Below, in pieces: positions 1 through 12,282 of a stretch of 64,000 nucleotides of DNA; position 1 is the first letter of the stretch, and each line of letters starts with the position of its first letter. The stretch is from Albugo candida (Eukaryota > Oomycota > Peronosporomycetes > Albuginales). Location of the stretch: assembly GCA_040437565.1 (NCBI GenBank), contig JBDOQK010000049.1:62001-126000 (forward strand). Direction: 5' to 3'. The notes below the pieces were generated by a model. The model did no database searches. It saw nothing but the letters and a program-made list of their open reading frames with translations, and was not told the DNA's origin. Both the position numbers and the translations under genes were made by a program.

Positions 1-162
1 ATTTTAGCGGGTTCCGTCGCATACATTTGGTATCAACGCGATAGGAAGAAAGCGCCGGCAGATGTCTTCACAGCTGATGATGCAAATAAGTGGAACCGCG
101 ATGTACTTGATCGCACGCACACGCTGTCAGAAGCAGAACGTGCGCAACGAGGCAAAAAGTAA
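1..162 (+). CDS. small one-helix membrane protein, 5' end outside window
   Basis: The window opens inside an open frame that ends at TAA 160-162, giving the last 53 residues of a protein. It begins in a hydrophobic helix (ILAGSVAYIWY), continues with a basic QRDRKK stop-transfer stretch and then a polar tail ending in AQRGKK. The layout LAG..A...WY.xxRRD, then about 15 residues, then NRD, also occurs in the protein of the next gene, so the two are probably tandem paralogues. I do not recognise the family. Small size and a single helix would suit an organelle or ER membrane protein, but there is no direct evidence for location. Confidence 0.55.
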   Translation: MLAGSVAYIWYQRDRKKAPADVFTADDANKWNRDVLDRTHTLSEAERAQRGKK

Positions 163-269
163 AGTCTATCGTTCTGACTCAGAAATTCGGAGTCTGAGTA
201 TTATCAGATGTTACGACGGTTGAAAGAAAAATGAATAGTCTTTTCGCAAGAATAATCACTTCGTCGCAT

Positions 270-997
270 ACGATGCGTTTGTTTGAACGCTCTAGTATCT
301 AAAAAGGCGAGAGAAAGCATGGTGAATCCTTCTGAGCAAATGAACAAACAGCTTAAGCCGAACAACGCCATGTCTTTTGGGTAAGTGCTGTGCAGAGTAT
401 GTTTGATCTTTGCAGCAAATTATGGAATCTTGTAATTGTAGGAGAGCAGCCGCTTTAGCAGGTGGGATTGCGTTTGCGGCGTGGTATATTATTTATCGAA
501 GAGACACACGAACTCCTCCAACACATTTGAATGCAGATTTACTGAATCGAGACATGGGAACCACACAACAGAGTCGTATGCCANNNNNNNNNNNNNNNNN
601 NNNNNNNNNNNNNNNNNNNNNNNNNNNNNNNNNNNNNNNNNNNNNNNNNNNNNNNNNNNNNNNNNNNNNNNNNNNNNNNNNNNACGATGCGTTTGTTTGA
701 ACGCTCTAGTATCTAAAAAGGCGAGAGAAAGCATGGTGAATCCTTCTGAGCAAATGAACAAACAGCTTAAGCCGAACAACGCCATGTCTTTTGGGTAAGT
801 GCTGTGCAGAGTATGTTTGATCTTTGCAGCAAATTATGGAATCTTGTAATTGTAGGAGAGCAGCCGCTTTAGCAGGTGGGATTGCGTTTGCGGCGTGGTA
901 TATTATTTATCGAAGAGACACACGAACTCCTCCAACACATTTGAATGCAGATTTACTGAATCGAGACATGGGAACCACACAACAGAGTCGTATGCCA
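270..997. repeat. gap-flanking assembly duplication (314 bp)
   Basis: Bases 270-583 recur at 684-997 on the other side of an N run of exactly 100 (584-683). The two copies look identical. The first copy holds a truncated version (from 319) of the gene at 733-1018. The pattern is that of two overlapping contigs placed end to end with a placeholder gap, so the gene should be counted once. Confidence 0.9.
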
Positions 998-1018
998 CCA
1001 CCTTCCAAGCGCGATTGA
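733..1018 (+). CDS. small one-helix membrane protein, two exons
   Basis: Exon 1 is 733-794 (ATG GTG AAT CCT) and exon 2 is 856-1018. The intron 795-855 is 61 nt, GTAAGT to TTGTAG; an earlier AG would bring an early stop, so the second acceptor was chosen. The product is 74 residues: a polar start (MVNPSEQMNKQLKPNN), one hydrophobic helix (RAAALAGGIAFAAWYIIY), a basic RRDTR flank and a polar tail ending PPPSKRD. It resembles the partial protein at the window start, which suggests a tandem pair. The family is not recognised. An open frame that starts upstream of exon 2 at an internal ATG is the likely wrong automated model. Confidence 0.6.
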
Positions 1019-1107
1019 GGCAAACGGGCAGGTTGATGATTGTATATGTGTTGTGCAATCAAAGTCAGTACTAAAATACGCAGAGCTTACTGTTTTACTG
1101 TCCTGAA

Positions 1108-1879
1108 TTACGTTTCCTGTGAAGAGCGCTCAACTTTGAAAAACTGACACTCGTGCGAGTCGGAAAGCACTTGCACGAACTGCTGCATCTCTTCTTTGGA
1201 TTCAAAAGCCTTCACATCACAGAATGAAACACTTTTCAATACGAAATGCGAGTGAAATCGAACCTTTGGCTCCTGTAGCAGTGAGTCTAGATTGTAGTGA
1301 ACACCTTCAATCTAGGACACCAATCAACGGATGTGGTACACTCTACTCTTGGCAGCAGATCGTACCTGCTTGATTGCGAACCAATGTCGCTGCTCGAGTT
1401 TCTTCCATGAAAACCATCGCCTTGTGACAATATTACACAAGATCCCTACCACATTATCCGTTGTGCACTTTGCTTCTTCACTGTCGATCCAACTCATAGT
1501 GTACCCTCAACGTGAAACGGTTAGCATATGTGTCATCTGAAATACTTGCGTTATGAGCACCTTTTTGCTGCAAAATGTGGGTGAGTACATTCACATCGTA
1601 ATTACCATATCCAAAAGGAAACTCGTAGGCTAACTTGTTGTACTGGTCTCGCAAGAGCGGTACATACGATAAAACGCCAGAATTTGGACTAATGGACATT
1701 TCCAGCTGCAGCAGTGATTGGCTTGCTTGTGACATATCCTCCAAACTAAATAATGCCTCTTCCTCACGGATCCATTACTTTTCATTTCTGAATACGTTAC
1801 AGGAATCCAAAGTACCTTGTAAAAGATTATTTATCGCATGCAAACCGCAGCGCATAAACGACTGTCTTTCATGATACAT
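1108..1879 (-). CDS. Josephin-domain deubiquitinase, four exons
   Basis: Spliced reading: exons 1879-1779, 1745-1546, 1505-1366 and 1311-1108; introns of 33, 40 and 54 nt. The 214-residue product is almost wholly a Josephin domain (ataxin-3/JOSD family, a papain-like cysteine protease that cleaves ubiquitin). Seen in order: YHERQ and CGLHAINNLLQ with the catalytic Cys at residue 11; GYGNYDVNVL; a W-I-D segment; GILCNIV; QRHWFAIK with the catalytic His; and VHYNLDSLL with the third catalytic-site residue. The 40-nt intron has a good TGCTAAC branch site. The length matches a stand-alone Josephin protein rather than ataxin-3, with no UIM or polyQ tail. It is divergent from the ASCC3 gene, with about 200 bp between starts. 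The 33-nt first intron is the least certain boundary; it removes an in-frame stop and restores the family alignment. Confidence 0.85.
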
Positions 1880-1943
1880 CGTCGAACACGATTACTATTG
1901 TAAATACTATCCAGGACACTACCGTTTCTCAAAAAAACGCTGA

Positions 1944-2091
1944 CCCTCGTACGCTTCAAAAATGAGCNNNNNNNNNNNNNNNNNNNNNNNNNNNNNNNNN
2001 NNNNNNNNNNNNNNNNNNNNNNNNNNNNNNNNNNNNNNNNNNNNNNNNNNNNNNNNNNNNNNNNNNNCCCTCGTACGCTTCAAAAATGAGC
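1944..2091. repeat. gap-flanking assembly duplication (24 bp)
   Basis: Bases 1944-1967 recur at 2068-2091 around the N run 1968-2067. The repeated bases include the start of the helicase gene, so its ATG at 2086 is the usable one and the ATG before the gap is the same site read twice. Confidence 0.8.
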
Positions 2092-5000
2092 GATAATTTC
2101 TTACGGTTTGTACGCCACCGAAATTCGAGTCGTACAGTCGAACGCAGCGCCATAATCAACCACTATGCAATCGAAGAGTTGCTCACCTACCCATCCCTCC
2201 ATATTTTCCACAGTATTGCTCATCCGAGTGCGCATACGTTGCAACAACTTGCAGCATTACAAGCAGAAAATAAGGAAATATCTAACGATTCTTTTAACGA
2301 TAAATTTGCGCGAGAAATACGCAATTACATCCATAAAAACGGTTTAAATTATTATTCTGTCTCTGAAATAGCGAATACAATCATTCAGGGGATCCAGGAA
2401 GCAACGGGAAACGAGCAACAAGTGCTGGAACGTCTGGAAGAAGAGCTATTCAACACATTGGGAGATCACGGTATTGAGCTCATCAGTTTCTGCCTCCAAT
2501 CGCACACGCAAATCGGATCGCTTGGGCCTGGCGAATGGAGCGATCCTGCGGCCACAAATGAGACTGCAAACACATCCAACACCTCGCTTTTGGTCCAGCA
2601 ATTTGGGGTGTTACAAGACGGGTACGAAACTTCTGGACCGGATGGCCTGCTGCATGGAAATAGAAGCGTGTTGCCTGAAAACACACAACGAATACGAACG
2701 AAATACTATGAGCGTGTGTACATTCCTGCGAAAAAGCTCTTACGTACGGACGAAAACGTGTGCATTTCTATCGCACAATTGGACCCTTTTGCACAAACAG
2801 CTTTTAAGGGAATGAAGCAATTAAATCGACTTCAGTCAAAACTATTTGAAGCAGCGTATACCACGAATCAGAATCTCCTGGTTTGTGCGCCAACTGGAGC
2901 CGGGAAGACAAATGTCGCGATGCTAACGATATTACACGAGGTCAAGAGTCAGCTTTGCAAAGCACAATGCAGTTTGAAGGAGCCTCTTCCATCTCGCTGG
3001 CGGATGAAAATCGTGTATGTCGCTCCGATGAAAGCTTTGGCTCAAGAAGTTGTTCGAAAATTCGCTCAACGTTTAAAGGAGCTGCACCTCGCGGTTGCGG
3101 AATTGACAGGCGATATGCAGCTGACACGACANNNNNNNNNNNNNNNNNNNNNNNNNNNNNNNNNNNNNNNNNNNNNNNNNNNNNNNNNNNNNNNNNNNNN
3201 NNNNNNNNNNNNNNNNNNNNNNNNNNNNNNNGCACAATTGGACCCTTTTGCACAAACAGCTTTTAAGGGAATGAAGCAATTAAATCGACTTCAGTCAAAA
3301 CTATTTGAAGCAGCGTATACCACGAATCAGAATCTCCTGGTTTGTGCGCCAACTGGAGCCGGGAAGACAAATGTCGCGATGCTAACGATATTACACGAGG
3401 TCAAGAGTCAGCTTTGCAAAGCACAATGCAGTTTGAAGGAGCCTCTTCCATCTCGCTGGCGGATGAAAATCGTGTATGTCGCTCCGATGAAAGCTTTGGC
3501 TCAAGAAGTTGTTCGAAAATTCGCTCAACGTTTAAAGGAGCTGCACCTCGCGGTTGCGGAATTGACAGGCGATATGCAGCTGACACGACAACAATTGGAA
3601 CAAACGCATGTGATTGTCACCACGCCGGAAAAATGGGATGTCATCACACGGAAATCAAGCACGCAGCAATCACTTCTTCGCGAAGTAAAGCTTCTCATCA
3701 TCGACGAAGTCCATTTACTGGCGGATCAGCGTGGTCCTGTCATTGAGACAATTGTAGCAAGAACGTTGAGACGCGTGGAAACGACACAGAATATGATTCG
3801 GATTGTGGGTTTATCGGCAACGCTACCGAATTACGTCGATGTCGGTCATTTCTTACGTGTTCACATTCCATCATCCGGGGCTAAACGTACGCTCCAAAAC
3901 CGATCGTATTACGAGAATGCGGCTACGAACGGCGGCAAAGGCGGCTTATTTTTCTTTGACGCATCCTATCGTCCAGTTCCTCTCGATCAAACATTTATTG
4001 GAATCAATACTTCCCCACAAAGCCTCAAAAGCGCTGTTGAAAGCACGAAAGAGACCAACGATTTAGAAGAAAAAAAGAAATCAAAAGAATCGCCTCATGC
4101 AACGCTCAGTCGCCATCGTCAGGTCCAATTTGTGATGAATAAGCTTGCATTTCTGCACTGTTTGACGCAAGTTCGCCGAAATGAACAAGTGATGATTTTC
4201 GTGCATTCTCGGAAAGAAACAGCCAACACCGTTCGAGCGATTATGGAGATGGCTGCATCATACGTCTCGGAAGATCATCAAGACCCTCATTTTTCGTGTG
4301 GAGCCGATGGGAATTGTATGGATGCGTTCTTACCGCATTTTGCAGATGAAAGCCTCCCGTTTGAGTTCACCGAACGTTTGAATAAAAGTCGAAACAAAGA
4401 GCTCAAAGAGTTTGCACCTTTGGGATTCGGTATCCATCATGCGGGAATGCTGCGTGCGGATCGAAATCTATGCGAAGAAATGTTCGAAAGAGGATGGATC
4501 CGCGTGCTTTGCTGCACAGCGACACTGGCGTGGGGTGTGAATCTTCCTGCACACTCCGTATTGATCAAAGGAACGCAAGTGTACAACGCGGAACGTGGAG
4601 GACTGACACAATTGGGCATGCTGGACGTCCTTCAAATATTTGGACGAGCTGGACGGCCGCAATATGACACACACGGCGACGCGGTAGTGATCACGACAAT
4701 GGATCAATTGCCTCATTACCTGCGACTTCTTTCACACGGCATTCCGATCGAATCCGCACTGGTCAAGTCTCTATCGGATCATTTGAATGCCGAGATCGTT
4801 TCCGGGACAATTAGTAATCTCCAGGAAGCGTGTGAATGGCTCAGTTATACGTATTTGTTTGTCCGATTACGAAAGAATCCATTAGCGTATGGTATGACGC
4901 TGGAAAGTGTACAGAAAGATCCAAGTCTTTCGGAGAAACGTCAGCAAATACTGCTACAAGCTGCTGAGAAATTGGAAAAGTGTCGGATGATAAAGATTCT

Positions 5001-8000
5001 GAAGCGGTCAAAGGAAGCGGATGCACGTTTGAACGGCCAAATGGACGCACGGAACATTCACTTTGCCATCACGGCGTTAGGTCGTGTGGCATCGCATTTT
5101 TACATTTGCAACGAATCGATTGCGACATTCAATGAGCTTTTTGAGAGTCATATGATTACGGAAGAACGAACGATTGATCAACAGCGATTACAGCAAGTCG
5201 AGGAAGCGAATGAAGACGACGAGTATGGGCTTTCATGGGAGAAAGGAATGCTTATATTCTGCAGCAGTAAAGAATTCGAGCAGTTGAAAACACGGGAAGA
5301 GGAAGTATTGGAACTTGAGCGTTTGGAGAAGCAATTTTGTCGCTTCCCTGTGGCTGGAAGTGGCGGTCTTGTCAATTACGTCGGGAAGACAGTGGTCTTA
5401 TTGCAAGCTTTGCTGGGTCGAGCTCGTATCACGAGTTTCACGCTTGTTTCCGACACGAATTATGTCGCACAGAATGGAGCTCGTGTTTGTCGCGGTCTCT
5501 TTGAGCTTTGTCTCAAGCAGCACAATGCGGGAAGAGCATTCACATTTCTCCAATTGGCAAAATCAATCGATCAGCGCTGTTGGATGGATCAGAAGCCATT
5601 GATTGCACAGTTTGCTACCGTTCCAAGCGATATCATCGCATCCGTTGGAATGGCACTTGTAAATTCGGACGAATACACTGTGCTGTCAATGCCACAAAGC
5701 GCTCCAAATTGTGTGAAAATGCTTTCCACGCGATGCAAACGATTCCTTTCGTCTTTGCCATTCGTACACGTCGATTTCGATCATGTTTTATTGCAACCGA
5801 TCAGTGCTCAGCTTTTGAAAATGACAATACCGCTTGTGCCTCTTTTCGACATTTGGAATGAGAAATTGTACAGCGGGCAAACGCTGCGATATTGGATGTG
5901 GATTGAGGATGCGACATCAGGGTTTATCTATCATTCGGAGGCTGTGATCATCCATCAACAGAGGTTCCAGCGTTGGCAACAACTCGAGACGCTCGAGCCG
6001 TTGGTCGAATTCCAAGTGCATTTGCCCATTTTTCTCAAACACAATGAAGATGCCGCTTACTACACGATCAGAGTTGTATCGGATCATTACGTGGGCATCG
6101 ATACATTCTGCGAAATCGCGTATACGCCGTCACAATCTGTAAAAGCCCAAACGACATTGACACCGATTTTGGAGCTTCATCCATTGCCAATTGCTTCCGT
6201 TTTGGCGTTTGGAGGTACAGAGCATGTACTTGGAGAGCACAATCCCTTCCCAAGCACTCTCAATTCGATTCAGAGTCAGGTGTTTCATTCATTGTATCAT
6301 CAGAATGACGATATGCTTTTGTGTGCTCCCAATGGAAGTGGGAAGACACTCTGCGCGGAATTTGCAATGGTTCGCGTTTGGAATCGATTGCAAATGGGAA
6401 CGAGGAAATGGATCCTATACATTACTCCAATGCAGGAAATGGCATTGGCGGCAGCGAATCGTTGGAAAAAAGTGTTTGAGAGCGAAAATGGAGTGAGAAC
6501 AAGAATTTGGTGCTTTGATGTGTGCGATCGAAAGACCGCGTCATGTTGCACGGTGTCGGAATTCGAGTACGCGATCAGAGAACCTCACGAATTGGGGATC
6601 ATTGTGACGACTGCAGCGAGACTTGATGGGCTCTTACGAAGGTCCTGCATGGAGCAGATCGTTCCAGACTTGGCGCTACTGATTGTGGACGATCTTCACT
6701 TTGTCACAGATCCCGACGTCGGACCTCTGTACGAAATCGTGCTAAGTCGTTTAGCTCGCGTACAACACGGGAGATCAAGCGATGCGACTCGATGGCTTGT
6801 GCTTTCGTCGCCTTTGGTGAACGGAAAGGAAGCTGCAATGTGGCTGGGAATTGTGCAGAAGAGCGCCAAAGTGTACAACTTTGGACCAACCGCTCGACCA
6901 ACTGCGATCCAATTACACATTCAAAGCTTCCCGGAACACCAGCACGTCGGTCGAATGTCAGCAATGAATAAGCCGATTTACATGGCGATAAAAGCGTACA
7001 CGTCGGAATCGATACATCAAGTGCTGATTTTTGTCCCTTCCAAAGCTCAAACGAAGCAAACGGCATTGGATTTGATTGCTCAGTGTATTTCTGACCCGGA
7101 CGCGAATTCAACGACATCTCATCAAGGCTTTTTGAATGGGACGGAAGAGACCCTGAGATCGATAATCGCATCGATGGGGAAGAGCTCAAGTCGGCGACGT
7201 ATGGACGACACCTTACAACACACTCTCGCCTTTGGTATCGGACTGTACCATGACGGCTTACGCAAAGAAGATCGAAATCTCGTGTTGGAGCTTTATACGA
7301 CCAATATGCTTCGTGTGATCATACTAACTAGCGAGATGGTTTGGCGATGGAGACAAGATGCCGATCGTTTCCAAGCTCGAAATCCTTACGGGAATGCCTG
7401 CGAACGTCTCGTCATTTTGAAAGGGACGGAAGAATTCGATCCACAAACAGGTCGATATCGCCCATACTCTTGGTGTAAAATGCTCAAGCTTGTCGGTGTT
7501 GCAAAGACGTATTCCGACTCGACTGCTGTTTGCATTCTGACGGAGGAAAGTCGGAAGAATATGATGCAACGATTGCTTCAGGAACCAATGATTTTGGAGT
7601 CGACTCTATTCAGCAAAACCAACGTGCAGAATAGTACGTGGGAGAACAGTATGTTCCTGGCCGTTGGTACTGCAACTCACACGCTCGAAAATGCGCTTCT
7701 GGCAAGCACATTTTTCTACCAGCGTTTATATCAGAATCCAGCGTACTATGGAATCCAAGGAAAGGATGCGACAAAGGAATGCAAGCAGTTGTGCACAGAG
7801 ATTCTGATGAACGCTGTACGACGACTTGCAGCATCAAGATGTCTTCATGTCGATATTCCTGCTGGAAAATCAATTCGTCTGGATCTGACACGATACGGTA
7901 TTGTTGCTGCTCGTCACGGGCTCGATCATCATGTGGTCCTGCGTATCGTTTCGCATGTCGAAAAGCACCGACAGATGCAAAGTGTTGGCGATAAGAGTGG

Positions 8001-8935
8001 CAATGTGCTTGAGAGTGTGCTTGTGGCATTTTGTGCTACTTCGCTGATACAATTGCGAAGAATTCTTCCTGTACGACATTTCGAGTTACAAATGAATCCG
8101 CTGGCGGAAATTGGAAGCAATGTCCGATTTCCAATGGAAAAACTCGATCATAAAGCTTCAAAGGAGATCCGAAAAGATCCGCATGTCAGTAAGGCGTATA
8201 CTCTGATTCAAATGCACATTGAACGGTCCACTTTGCCAGGTGCCGACTACAACAAAGACGCTCAACTGTGCGTTGTGTACTTTTCGCAATGGATGGATAC
8301 GTGGATTGAGATTTGTGTGGAATGCGATGCATTGGCTTTGGCGCGTGGCGGAATCCTTTTACGCCAATGTCTCACACAGAGAAAATGGACGGATTTGGAG
8401 TTTGCGGATGGAATGGGTCTCAGTCACGTGAGAGGAATGACATCTGCCGTTNNNNNNNNNNNNNNNNNNNNNNNNNNNNNNNNNNNNNNNNNNNNNNNNN
8501 NNNNNNNNNNNNNNNNNNNNNNNNNNNNNNNNNNNNNNNNNNNNNNNNNNNCTTTGTCGACTTTTGAAAGACTTTGAGGGTGCAACGAGTGTCATTGACG
8601 CAGTGGAAGCGCTCCCCGTCGTTGGAATTGCAATGGATGCGATAAATGACAGTGTTTTGGAGGCAACAATCACATTTTCAAACATCGTATTGTGGCGGAA
8701 ATGGTATGGAAATCGGTGCAGTTTTTTCATTTTCTTAACGCTGCGAATTGGCACTGAAAATGAGTCCAAAGAACGAATTATGCGATTTGCACACGTTCAC
8801 GTGCAAGCAGACCCTTCGATTGTGCATATACGATGCAGCGTACCAGCGGAATGCACGACAAATAGCCTGTGGAAGATATCGATCGAAAATGAACAGCTTT
8901 TTCGACTTGAATGGACAGAGAATGCACGACTATGA
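2086..8935 (+). CDS. ASCC3: ASCC3/Slh1-type Ski2-like dual-cassette helicase
   Basis: A single long frame from ATG 2086 runs to the N gap 8452-8551. The last 127 residues, a Sec63-type end, resume at 8552 in a different frame (gap length unknown) and stop at 8935. Cassette 1 is intact: APTGAGKT, ELTGD, TTPEKWD, DEVH, SATLPNY, FVHSRKE, TATLAWGVNLPAH, FGRAGRPQYD, then a Sec63 domain with the EFEQLKTREEE segment typical of ASCC3 rather than Brr2. Cassette 2 keeps GSGKT, but it has DDLH, SSP for the SAT motif, TSEMVWRWRQ for motif V and GVAKTY for motif VI. In other eukaryotes ASCC3/Slh1 splits collided ribosomes and aids alkylation repair. Residues encoded at 2773-3131 are repeated at 3232-3590 through an assembly overlap; without it the protein is about 2,100 residues plus the gap, close to the family length. 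Confidence 0.9.
2773..3590. repeat. gap-flanking assembly duplication inside the helicase (359 bp)
   Basis: Bases 2773-3131 and 3232-3590 are identical around the N run 3132-3231. Both carry the cassette-1 Walker A motif. The offset of 459 bp is a multiple of three, so the frame stays open by chance and the record seems to encode three Walker A sites. The repeated part should be counted once. Confidence 0.92.
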
Positions 8936-9027
8936 TTCGTCTAAATTAAGGATTATTTATCTGATTGGTTGATTTCTGAATATAAACCAATCACATTCCT
9001 TTTAATTTGCGGCTTGGAACGAAAAAG

Positions 9028-10473
9028 ATGCTGAATCGAATCTTCCATTCTCCTTTGATCCATTCGGTGTCACGGAAACAGCAAATACAGCATGTCCGGC
9101 ATTTGAACTTACACGAGTATCAGTCTATGGAAATCATGAAAGAATATGGTATCCAAATCCCTGAAGGAGTTCCCGCGATGACCCCGGATGAAGCAGATAA
9201 AGCCTACATGAAAATCGTAGGAAACAAATGTAGATTCTCGTTCACTGATTGAGATTGTTGAGACGATTTTCATCCATTTTGTATTGAAATCTGTAGCAAA
9301 TGCAGACGTTGTAATTAAAGCGCAAGCTCTCACAGGTGGTCGAGGCTTAGGACACTTCAAAAATGGGTTCAAAGGAGGCGTTCATATGTGCACAAAGTAA
9401 GAAGAATCTCATTCAATTCGTTTGTTTACTAAACTGATGAATTTGATGAAAGACCCGAAGATGCGAAAACCTTTGCATCGAAAATGATTGGGCAAACATT
9501 AGTGACGAAACAGACCGGAGACCGAGGAATTAAAGTCGCTAAAGTGCTTCTAATGGAAAGAGTGTACATGCGTCGAGAGATGTATTTTTCCATTTTGATG
9601 GATCGAGCGTCAAAGGGACCAGTTATTGTGGCCTCTCCGGCGGGAGGGACATCGATCGAAGATGTCGCTGCAGCCACTCCCGAGTTGATTTTCAAGCAAG
9701 TCATTGACATTCAAACAGGACCAACAAAAGATCAGATCGATTTTCTCGTAGAGAAATTGGGATGTAATGACAAGTCAACGTCTAAAATGGCGGAAATGAT
9801 ACAAAACCTGTACAACATGTTTATCGGAGTCGACGCCACGCTCGTGGAAATCAATCCGCTTGCTGAAACTCCCTCTGGCGATGTGTTGGCATGCGATGCT
9901 AAAATCAATTTCGACGACAACGCTGCTTTCCGTCATCCAGACATTTTTGCAAAACGTGATAAAACGCAAGAAGACCCTCGTGAGGTGGAAGCCAGTGCCT
10001 TTGATCTGAATTATATCGGTTTGGATGGGAATATCGGGTGTCTCGTGAACGGGGCAGGCCTTGCGATGGCAACTATGGACATTATCTCGCTATTTGGTGG
10101 CTCACCTGCAAATTTCCTTGACGTCGGTGGAGGGGCTACAGAAGCTCAGGTCAAAAAAGCGTTTGAGATCTTGAATCGTGATGATCAAGTGAAATCAATT
10201 CTGGTGAATATTTTCGGTGGAATCATGCGTTGTGATGTGATTGCTGCAGGGATCATCGCCGCTGCGAAAGATTTGGATTTGGAAAAGCCGATTATCGTCC
10301 GTCTTCAAGGCACCAATGTGGAGAAAGCGAGACAGCTGATCGCCGATTCCGGATTTAAAATGATTGTCGCAGACAACTTGGATGACGCGGCACAAAAAGC
10401 TGTGAAAATAGCGGGAATTGTATCCCAGGCACAAGAAGCTAATCTTCGTGTCACTCTTGAAAGCAAGAAATAA
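9028..10473 (+). CDS. SUCLA2: succinyl-CoA ligase (ADP-forming) beta subunit, mitochondrial
   Basis: Exons 9028-9229, 9297-9396 and 9453-10473; introns of 67 and 56 nt (GTAGAT to CTGTAG, GTAAGA to GAAAG). The 440-residue product starts with a basic, Arg-rich mitochondrial presequence (MLNRIFHSPLIHSVSRKQQ), then LNLHEYQS and the ATP-grasp core (VIKAQALTGGRG, KGGVH, DAKINFDDN). The C-terminal CoA-ligase domain has NYIGLDGNIGCLVNGAGLAM, FLDVGGGA, VNIFGGIMRCD and VRLQGT. It forms, with the alpha subunit, the TCA-cycle enzyme that makes ATP from succinyl-CoA. The ADP rather than GDP call rests on overall likeness to SUCLA2 and is less certain than the enzyme itself. An in-frame TTG upstream was rejected as start in favour of ATG 9028. 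Confidence 0.93.
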
Positions 10474-10573
10474 CGCGATAAGTGCGCTTAAGAGTTGAAT
10501 TCACCATTTATATGCGAGATTCTTGGCTATTCACTGCGTTTACACCTAAAGTGGCCAGATAATAATTGTGCAT

Positions 10574-11178
10574 TTACTTTGTCTCGCGTCCTCGACCCAT
10601 AATGCTGACTATCCATTCCATTCCATCTTGTAATCCTTCGCCTGTCTTTGCGGAACACGCTTGAATTTGCCATTGGCGATCACGAATCGTCGAAAGGTTA
10701 AGTGCGGTTGATATTTCCGATGATGGAAGGGCATTGAGCAAATCTTGCTTGTTTGCAAATACCAAAATTGGCACCTTGGAGAGCTTTTCTTCTTCCATTA
10801 GCGTTGACAATTCAAGTCCGGTTTCCTCTAGACGACGACGATCAGCACTGTCAATCACGTAGATCTACAATCACACCGTATAGAACACGATAAGAGTGAT
10901 GGAGGCTCAAGACTCACCAGCGCATCTGTTTGCTCGTAATAATTGCGCCAATACGGACGGATGGTTTTTTGGCCTCCAATATCCCACATATTAAGCTTGA
11001 AGCCATCCACCTGGAGGCTTTTCACGTTGAATCCTTGCGTCGGCATAATGTGACTTATATCTTCTTCCGATAGTTTCTTTAGAATGGTCGTTTTGCCACC
11101 ATTATCGAGCCCGAGAACGAGGATCCGCGCCTCGCTATCGTCTTTTTTCAGCTTGCGTAGAAGGTTTAATAATCCCAT
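10574..11178 (-). CDS. ARL3: ARL3-like small GTPase, two exons
   Basis: Exons 11178-10918 and 10864-10574; intron of 53 nt (GTGAGT to TTGTAG). The 183 residues match ARL3 in length and motifs: [11 protein letters not shown] with Gly-2 (Arf-like N-terminus), P-loop GLDNGGKT, the switch region [34 protein letters not shown] (NKxD) and ACSAKTGEG (SAK). The ISH.MPTQGFN..S.Q and IYVIDSADR segments favour ARL3 over ARL2 or ARF. In other eukaryotes ARL3 releases lipidated cargo from UNC119/PDE6D carriers into cilia. That role fits an organism with flagellate stages, but this is inference. It is convergent with the succinyl-CoA ligase gene, with 100 bp between stops. Confidence 0.92.
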
Positions 11179-11188
11179 TTCTTTATGG

Positions 11189-12007
11189 TCAAATTCTTTG
11201 ACTTTTGTGTGCGGCCTTTTGGTTTCGCACTAATTCGATTGCGATNNNNNNNNNNNNNNNNNNNNNNNNNNNNNNNNNNNNNNNNNNNNNNNNNNNNNNN
11301 NNNNNNNNNNNNNNNNNNNNNNNNNNNNNNNNNNNNNNNNNNNNNTCCATATAATGCTGAAGTGTATACTTCAAACGCCTGAGCAAGAGAGCGATCAGAA
11401 TAAGAGCAATTAGTGAAGCAATTCCAATGAGCTCCAACACCAATAAGGAGACCCTACTGTCTGTGTTCTCCCGTCTCAATTCGATAGTCCTCTCGGTTTC
11501 GTACATACGTTCACTGGACAATGGATCTTTAGCTGTCGATTGAGGTTGCTCGTTCAACACACGAAGCGATGTGCTTGAATGAGTGGGAAGAAATAGAGAT
11601 AGTCGTTCTCCCGCATTCAATCGCTTCGCATGGAAAGCGGAAGAGCTTTTTCCAGATTCTGATTCTGACATTGATGAAAGCCGTACTCGTGATGTGCTTT
11701 TGGTGTGTGAAGAAAACCCGCTGTCATTGATGTCGTAGTTGTCGCCATTGTTATCTTCGAATGAATCTGACGAGGGAATATCGTCATCAAATCGAGCTTG
11801 GAGGTTACTTCCACGTGCCTTAATGTCAAATAGCGGAAAGAAGACACTTGGAAATAGCACGTTGACACTCACGTGCAGCAGTGATCCAGTCTGAGTCGAT
11901 AGATCACTCCCATGACGTCGGTGTATCACAAGTCTGCCTCTTCGAGGCCTTCCGTAATTACTCAATAGCAACACTCGAGCGAGAATCCAAAGAGCTTTTA
12001 TGAGCAT
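11189..12007 (-). CDS. unrecognised one-pass membrane protein, interrupted by gap
   Basis: From ATG 12007 the frame reads to the N gap 11345-11246 and resumes for 18 residues to a stop at 11189; the frame across the gap is unknown. The product has a weakly hydrophobic start ([19 protein letters not shown]) that may be a signal anchor. A long Ser/Asp/Arg-rich polar region follows, then a strong helix ([20 protein letters not shown]) followed by basic RRLK, so it is a candidate type I protein. A strong GTGAGT donor at 11872 and an acceptor at 11819 outline a 54-nt in-frame intron; removing it deletes a hydrophobic stretch that looks foreign to the rest. No family is recognised. The last exon may belong elsewhere. 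Confidence 0.45.
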   Translation of the reverse strand: MLIKALWILARVLLLSNYGRPRRGRLVIHRRHGSDLSTQTGSLLHVSVNVLFPSVFFPLFDIKARGSNLQARFDDDIPSSDSFEDNNGDNYDINDSGFSSHTKSTSRVRLSSMSESESGKSSSAFHAKRLNAGERLSLFLPTHSSTSLRVLNEQPQSTAKDPLSSERMYETERTIELRRENTDSRVSLLVLELIGIASLIALILIALLLRRLKYTLQHYMXXXXXXXXXXXXXXXXXXXXXXXXXXXXXXXXXXIAIELVRNQKAAHKSQRI

Positions 12008-12282
12008 TCCTTCAAAAGTGATAATGTGTGAGAATTCCCCATCCGCAGATGGGCTGCTTCACTTAGTCGGGTATCCACACACAGTGTCGTCAGAAGTGAA
12101 GCAACTCTGACTGTACCCATAATAAGCTTTGAATATAAAACAGAACGCTTATAAGAAATGTATGTACTGCGATTTTTGCATTTACGAATCATTAAACATA
12201 ACACACAAATCAGTTGCCTTTCAACTGAAAATGCGACCAAATCGCAATTCATGTGTGATTGGCGGATACTGCAATTGATCGA

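Noticed and set aside
2773-3590. An apparent third helicase ATP-binding region in tandem
   Set aside because: The two copies are identical and flank a 100-N gap, so it is an assembly overlap that happens to keep frame.
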